In this document: positions 60,672 to 64,000 of the stretch, one piece after another
Layout of the letters: each line of letters begins with the position of its first letter
Position numbering within the stretch: position 1 is the first letter of the stretch
Assembly: GCA_964358645.1 (NCBI GenBank)
Contig: CAYHPW010000003.1
Location: 1-64,000 of the forward strand
Length of the DNA stretch: 64,000 bases
Direction: 5' to 3'
Source of the DNA: JBBTDV01 sp038042605
GTDB taxonomy: Bacteria; Bdellovibrionota; UBA1018
The notes under the pieces: model-generated
The model's input: the letters and a program-made list of their open reading frames with translations, nothing else
What the model was told of the DNA's origin: nothing
Databases searched by the model: none
Program-made: the position numbers and the translations under genes

Positions 60672-62035
60672 TCTGTCTGCACCCCCAGGTTCCAGGCAAA
60701 TTTTCTAAGAAGCACCGAAAGATTTATTTTTGTTTCCGCGAGAGTCACCTTGGCGTCAAGAAGGTCGTTTTGCGCTGCCTGTAGCTCAAGGAGGGTCGTC
60801 TTGCCGAGCCGGTAGCTGTTTTGTGAAAGGCGCACGAGTTCCTCGTTCTTGGCCAGGTTCAATGTGTGTGATTGAAGGGCTTTTTTCATTGCCATTATAC
60901 GCGTGATATCCTCTTCTAATTCTGATTTGAGGTGCATGATGTCCGAATCTGTTTTGATGCGACTGACTTCGTTCATCCGGTTCTGTTCCTTTGTTGTGCT
61001 GAAAAGACTCCCTCCCGAAAAAATAGGTACCGAAAGAACAACGGATATGGAACGCGAGCGGTTATCAGGTGAAAATGCCTCGCCCCATGTTTGGGCCTGC
61101 TTGTTAATAGAACCTTGTAGGATGAGTTCAGGCCATTCCTGCACCGTGGCACTTCTGGCACGGCTGTCAGCCAGTGATTCGTTGCTTAGGTAATTTCTGT
61201 ATAACGGACTTAAACGCGCTATCCGCTCGCCCATGCCGGCGATGTTTCCATCAGCAATATACTGGTTTAGAATTTTAAACAGTTCCTCTATATTTGAAAA
61301 CTCATTAATCGCGTCTTGAAAGGCGTCTTCGGAACTAATTTTTAAATCTTGTCTGTCGAGCCCTGCGTATTCAAACATCGCGGTAAGTGCCGCAGTGCTT
61401 TCCTGTTCTGCTGAAAGGGCTTTGGCTACAAGCGAGGACAAGTTGGCTTCGGCTCTCAGGACGTCGACCTTTGTCCTTTCGCCTAATTCAAAACGCAGTT
61501 TGGCTTCTTTCAGGCTGGTTTCAGCAAATTCGGTTGATTTCCCAAGAGAAAGAAATTTGTAGGTTTGGAAAAGGTAGGCCCCAAAAAGCGAACGCAGCTT
61601 CCATTGGACTTCGGATGTCTTGATATTAAGGTTTTCCTCAAAAAAAGATTTTTCAGCATAAGCCTGCAGAAGCCCGGCATGGACCGACCTGCGGTATATC
61701 GGTACGTTGATATTAAGCGCCCAACGCGATAGCGAAACTTCAGTCGGTGTAAATGGCGTGGCAGAACCAAGTGACCCGCCCGTTAGGATGGAAAAATCCT
61801 GTATCCTTGATTGCGATAGCTGAACATCGGCGCGCGGGAGCCATCTTGTCCATGAAGTATAAAGCCCGGCTTGTTTTTGGCCCAGCGTTGCCTTCGCGCT
61901 ACGGATATCTGGGGCGTTTTCTAGTGTATGTGTCCTGATGCGTGCGTAGATTTCCGTTACAGGCCCGGCAAACGACGGAGTTGATGAGACTAAAACGATG
62001 ATTACGGTAAATGCGGCGATGAGAACGCGGTACAT
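60668..62035 (-). CDS. TolC-family outer-membrane efflux protein
   Basis: This 455-residue protein has a signal peptide (ends PSFA-GPV) and two repeated TolC helical hairpins with beta strands, with motifs such as TKVDVLRAEANLSSLV and TTLLELQAAQNDLLDAKVTLAETK. It forms the outer-membrane channel of the tripartite system encoded downstream. It starts 29 bp from the flagellin terminator, so its promoter lies in a very short spacer or transcription comes from upstream. Confidence 0.92.
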   Translation of the reverse strand: MYRVLIAAFTVIIVLVSSTPSFAGPVTEIYARIRTHTLENAPDIRSAKATLGQKQAGLYTSWTRWLPRADVQLSQSRIQDFSILTGGSLGSATPFTPTEVSLSRWALNINVPIYRRSVHAGLLQAYAEKSFFEENLNIKTSEVQWKLRSLFGAYLFQTYKFLSLGKSTEFAETSLKEAKLRFELGERTKVDVLRAEANLSSLVAKALSAEQESTAALTAMFEYAGLDRQDLKISSEDAFQDAINEFSNIEELFKILNQYIADGNIAGMGERIARLSPLYRNYLSNESLADSRARSATVQEWPELILQGSINKQAQTWGEAFSPDNRSRSISVVLSVPIFSGGSLFSTTKEQNRMNEVSRIKTDSDIMHLKSELEEDITRIMAMKKALQSHTLNLAKNEELVRLSQNSYRLGKTTLLELQAAQNDLLDAKVTLAETKINLSVLLRKFAWNLGVQTE

Positions 62036-62064
62036 TCACTTTTACATAGCACGGCTGTCCGCTT

Positions 62065-62109
62065 AAAAAAACAAATCGGGGATCTTTCTTTCCTGAAAGA
62101 CCCCCGATT
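62065..62109 (-). terminator. Rho-independent terminator of the flagellin gene
   Basis: A 15 bp stem (62074-62088 with 62095-62109, one mismatch) and a six-base loop are followed on the minus strand by a T-run (A-run 62065-62071 on the plus strand). It separates flagellin transcription from the tolC-like gene. Confidence 0.85.
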
Positions 62110-62174
62110 AATTGCGTACCTTAACCAACTTGTCGCCCCTGCTTGCGCAGGATGTTCTTTTCGACAGCCAGCGC

Positions 62175-63008
62175 TCAGCCGAGCAGTTTTATTGCCAGCT
62201 GTGGCGTGGTGTTCGCTTGCCCTAGTACGGCGACGTTCGCGGTGGTGAGGATATTTGTTTTAACCAGTTCACTCGTTTCTGCAGCCATGTCCGCGTCGCG
62301 GATCCGGCTGTTGGCACCTTCCAAGTTCTCACGGTAGATGTTCATGTTGTTGATGCTTGAGTTAAGCCTGTTCTGTAGCGCCCCCATGCTTGATCGTATT
62401 TCGTTCAGTCGTACTATGGCGTGGTCAAGCATCGAGAGGTTTTCCTGCGATGATACTTTGTCTTTCGTGGCAACAGTATCTATTCCCAGAGCGCTGGCCG
62501 TTGTCACGCTGTCTGTGGTGTCAAACACAAACCTGTCCAGCATCGGGTTGTTATGCAGGCCTATTTGAAATTCTAAAACCGGGGATGACCCGTCTAGCAG
62601 TTTAGTGCCGTTGAATTCCGTTGAATTAGAAATCCTATCTATTTCGGATTTGAGCCCCTGAACTTCCTTATTAATGAATGAACGCTCAACATCACCGATC
62701 GTGTCTGATGCTCCCTGTATCGAGAGTTCACGCAGACGAATCAGGATGTTGCCTACTTCATTCATGGCTCCTTCAGCCGTTTGCACTAGGCTGATGCCGT
62801 CATTGGCATTCCGATTCATTTGTTTCATACTGCGGATGCTTGACTTCAGTTTTTCACTGATTGCCAATCCCGCTGCGTCTTCACCGGCTCGATTGATCCG
62901 GCTTCCTGACGCCAAATGTTCCATTGCTCGACCTTGTGCCTCATAATTTAGGCCCAAAGCCCTTTGAGCAGCAATTGCTTGAATGTTAGTTGCGATACGC
63001 AGACTCAT
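62175..63008 (-). CDS. fliC: Flagellin
   Basis: This 277-residue protein is the filament subunit. It has the conserved N-terminal D0/D1 helices (SLRIATNIQAIAAQRALG, HLASGSRINRAGEDAAGLAI, NANDGISLVQTAEGAMNE) and C-terminal helix (DADMAAETSELVKTNILTTANVAVLGQAN), with a very short central region, as in Bdellovibrio-like flagellins. It is a single-gene unit with a sigma-28 promoter and its own terminator. Confidence 0.96.
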   Translation of the reverse strand: MSLRIATNIQAIAAQRALGLNYEAQGRAMEHLASGSRINRAGEDAAGLAISEKLKSSIRSMKQMNRNANDGISLVQTAEGAMNEVGNILIRLRELSIQGASDTIGDVERSFINKEVQGLKSEIDRISNSTEFNGTKLLDGSSPVLEFQIGLHNNPMLDRFVFDTTDSVTTASALGIDTVATKDKVSSQENLSMLDHAIVRLNEIRSSMGALQNRLNSSINNMNIYRENLEGANSRIRDADMAAETSELVKTNILTTANVAVLGQANTTPQLAIKLLG

Positions 63009-63009
63009 G

Positions 63010-63030
63010 TTAGCCTCCCATTTTTGTCAT
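63010..63030 (-). CDS. Possible six-codon leader peptide before flagellin
   Basis: The flagellin leader has ATG-ACA-AAA-ATG-GGA-GGC-TAA (MTKMGG) at 63030-63010, preceded by the strong ribosome binding sequence GGGAGGAGG five bases upstream. The flagellin Shine-Dalgarno lies inside this mini-ORF, and its stop is one base before the flagellin ATG. It may couple or boost flagellin translation. Confidence 0.4.
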   Translation of the reverse strand: MTKMGG

Positions 63031-63094
63031 CGTGACCTCCTCCCTGAAGGTTTTTTCCGACAACCAGGCAATCCCTACCTAACTGTCAATGAAC

Positions 63095-63121
63095 TAATCG
63101 GTGCAAAATCTGCCGACTTTA
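63095..63121 (-). promoter_or_regulatory. Sigma-28 (FliA) flagellar promoter
   Basis: On the minus strand TAAAGTCG (63121-63114), an 11-base spacer and ACCGATTA (63102-63095) match the sigma-28 consensus TAAAGTTT-N11-GCCGATAA at 12 of 16 positions with exact spacing. It lies 87 bases before the flagellin ATG. Confidence 0.85.
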
Positions 63122-63222
63122 AAAAAAAATTATTAAAAACGGGTAGTTATAGTTGATAAAGATAGTATGTCATAGCAAAATGGGCCGAAATTGCCGAGCT
63201 GTTTTTGCCGATGCATCTTTTG

Positions 63223-63750
63223 ATGGGTAAGCAATTTCTAATGGCAGCCTTTATATTTTTATGTGGTTTTGGCAGCTGCTCTAGCGACGATATTGGCGCG
63301 ACTTGCGTGAAGAATTTTCCTGAGTTCGATGGGTTGCTTGAGAACGGAGTCGCCGCTCTAAGATCTTTAGAACCAAGTGGCGAACCACCAGGTGAGCCAG
63401 AAAAACAATCTCGCGCGGTGGCGTCGGCAACGGCGACTGCAATGACGTTGCCAACAATGTTGGTGGACAGCGAAGACTTTATAAATGTCCGCGACCGCAG
63501 GAGCTGGCAGGACTGGGGAGAAAATCGTCTCAAAGAGGCTCAGCATTTTTTGGATATATTGCTTGAAGTGGCTGACGATCATCCAATAAATTTACAAAAC
63601 ATGAAAAACTCGCTTAAAGAAGTGGCTAACGATCTTGTCTCTTTCAATGGATATGCTGAGCAGGGGCAATATAGAAAAATGGTTTCTACACTTGTGAAAA
63701 CCCGCGAAGGGTTGAAAAAAGTTAGGGAGCTTGCTTGTAAGTCGCAGTGA
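63223..63750 (+). CDS. Exported helical protein, possible lipoprotein, unknown function
   Basis: This protein of about 175 residues has a signal sequence (MGKQFLMAAFIFLCGFGSC) that may be a lipoprotein type, then a helical, charged domain with two further Cys (ATCVKN, LACKSQ). I recognise no family. The start may be 63205, 63211 or 63223; 63223 begins the signal peptide core. It is divergent from the flagellin gene. Confidence 0.6.
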   Translation: MGKQFLMAAFIFLCGFGSCSSDDIGATCVKNFPEFDGLLENGVAALRSLEPSGEPPGEPEKQSRAVASATATAMTLPTMLVDSEDFINVRDRRSWQDWGENRLKEAQHFLDILLEVADDHPINLQNMKNSLKEVANDLVSFNGYAEQGQYRKMVSTLVKTREGLKKVRELACKSQ

Positions 63751-63835
63751 CCGGCTGCCCCCTTGGCAATTACAACTTATTCGTGCTACGCAGACATCTT
63801 ATTTGTTATGAAGCCGGAACAAGAGGTGCGTTTTA

Positions 63836-64000
63836 ATGTCTGAAAGAATGATATGTCGTCAATGCAGTGGTGGAGGGTCGTTTACGATAGCTGGAGCGAA
63901 GCCGCATTATGCGCCTGACCGCCCATTCAAGCTAGAGCATGTTTTACTTGATGTAAGTGTTGAGCCTGAGACAAAGTATTTGACCGGGACTGTGAAACAC
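63836..64000 (+). CDS. M1-family aminopeptidase N-terminus, cut by window end
   Basis: An open frame from ATG 63836 runs to the last base of the window (55 codons). A Cys-containing N-terminus (MICRQCSGGGS) is followed by AKPHYAPDRPFKLEHVLLDV and a TKYLTGTVKH strand, which fits the first beta strands of M1 aminopeptidases of the aminopeptidase N type. GAGGTG precedes the ATG. The catalytic region lies outside the window. Confidence 0.65.
   Translation, partial: MSERMICRQCSGGGSFTIAGAKPHYAPDRPFKLEHVLLDVSVEPETKYLTGTVKH

Noticed and set aside
63185..63215. A sigma-54 promoter before the exported helical protein gene
   Set aside because: TGGGCCGAAATTGCC has GG and GC nine, not ten, bases apart.
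1..64000. CRISPR arrays, tRNA or rRNA genes, prophage or intact insertion sequences
   Set aside because: I saw no regularly spaced repeats with unique spacers, no tRNA-like TTCGA arm with matching acceptor in intergenic DNA, and no transposase, integrase or phage structural genes.

Overview
The window looks like chromosomal DNA of a free-living, flagellated Gram-negative bacterium with a moderate G+C content. An outer membrane is indicated by LptD, a TonB-dependent receptor, TolC and many lipoproteins. Motility is indicated by a flagellin with a sigma-28 promoter. Sigma-54 regulation is indicated by an NtrC-type regulator and two well-formed -24/-12 promoters. The short flagellin, multihaem cytochromes, PrkA kinase and many secreted proteins suggest the Bdellovibrionota/former deltaproteobacterial area; this placement is inference. 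I see no rRNA, tRNA, CRISPR array, prophage or intact insertion sequence.

Layout. 0-6 kb: LysR regulator divergent from an exported DJ-1/PfpI protein, a methyltransferase, a STAS protein, rsmI, and a GAF/HD-GYP c-di-GMP phosphodiesterase. 6-11.4 kb: an envelope operon accD-lptD-SIS protein-surE-LytM lipoprotein. 11.4-14.2 kb: hemerythrin, a 49-codon ORF, a YebC-family gene and a PAS histidine kinase. 14.2-18.6 kb: a trans-envelope signalling set of CHASE8-like histidine kinase, YfiR and TonB-dependent receptor. 18.8-23.9 kb: a sigma-54-preceded secreted protein, a small beta-barrel protein, a DUF2090 aldolase with a five-cysteine tail, hisS-dut, DUF1059 and a phosphopantetheinyl transferase. 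24-28.1 kb: an HExxH secreted protein, a membrane-anchored protein, an alkyl-DHAP synthase-like flavoenzyme and a lipid kinase, possibly for ether lipids. 28.1-29 kb: a secreted cysteine-repeat protein and a 95-99 bp palindromic element that seems to interrupt a small ORF. 29-34.9 kb: topA, ddl, glutamate dehydrogenase and a zinc phospholipase C/P1-nuclease-like protein. 34.9-39.3 kb: radical SAM protein plus an NtrB/NtrC-like pair.

39.3-46.9 kb is the most striking part. It is a compact multihaem cytochrome locus: an octahaem HAO-family protein, a small membrane protein, a heptahaem cytochrome c fused to cytochrome b, a membrane-anchored dodecahaem protein, another small membrane protein, and a 917-residue lipoprotein built from five five-haem repeats. 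Together they carry about 52 haem-attachment motifs. The likely role is electron transfer from the inner membrane across the periplasm to a surface protein and/or nitrogen-compound chemistry.

47.2-50.1 kb encodes three secreted proteins: a sigma-54-preceded paralogue of the 18.8 kb gene, a Tyr/Gly-rich protein and a subtilase. A frameshifted AgmX-like gene and a UshA-like nucleotidase follow. 52.5-62 kb on the minus strand is a nearly gapless run tolC-macA-like-macB ATPase-macB permease-nucleotidase-prkA-rluA. 62-64 kb holds the flagellin gene with its sigma-28 promoter and terminator, an exported helical protein, and the start of an M1-family aminopeptidase cut by the window edge.
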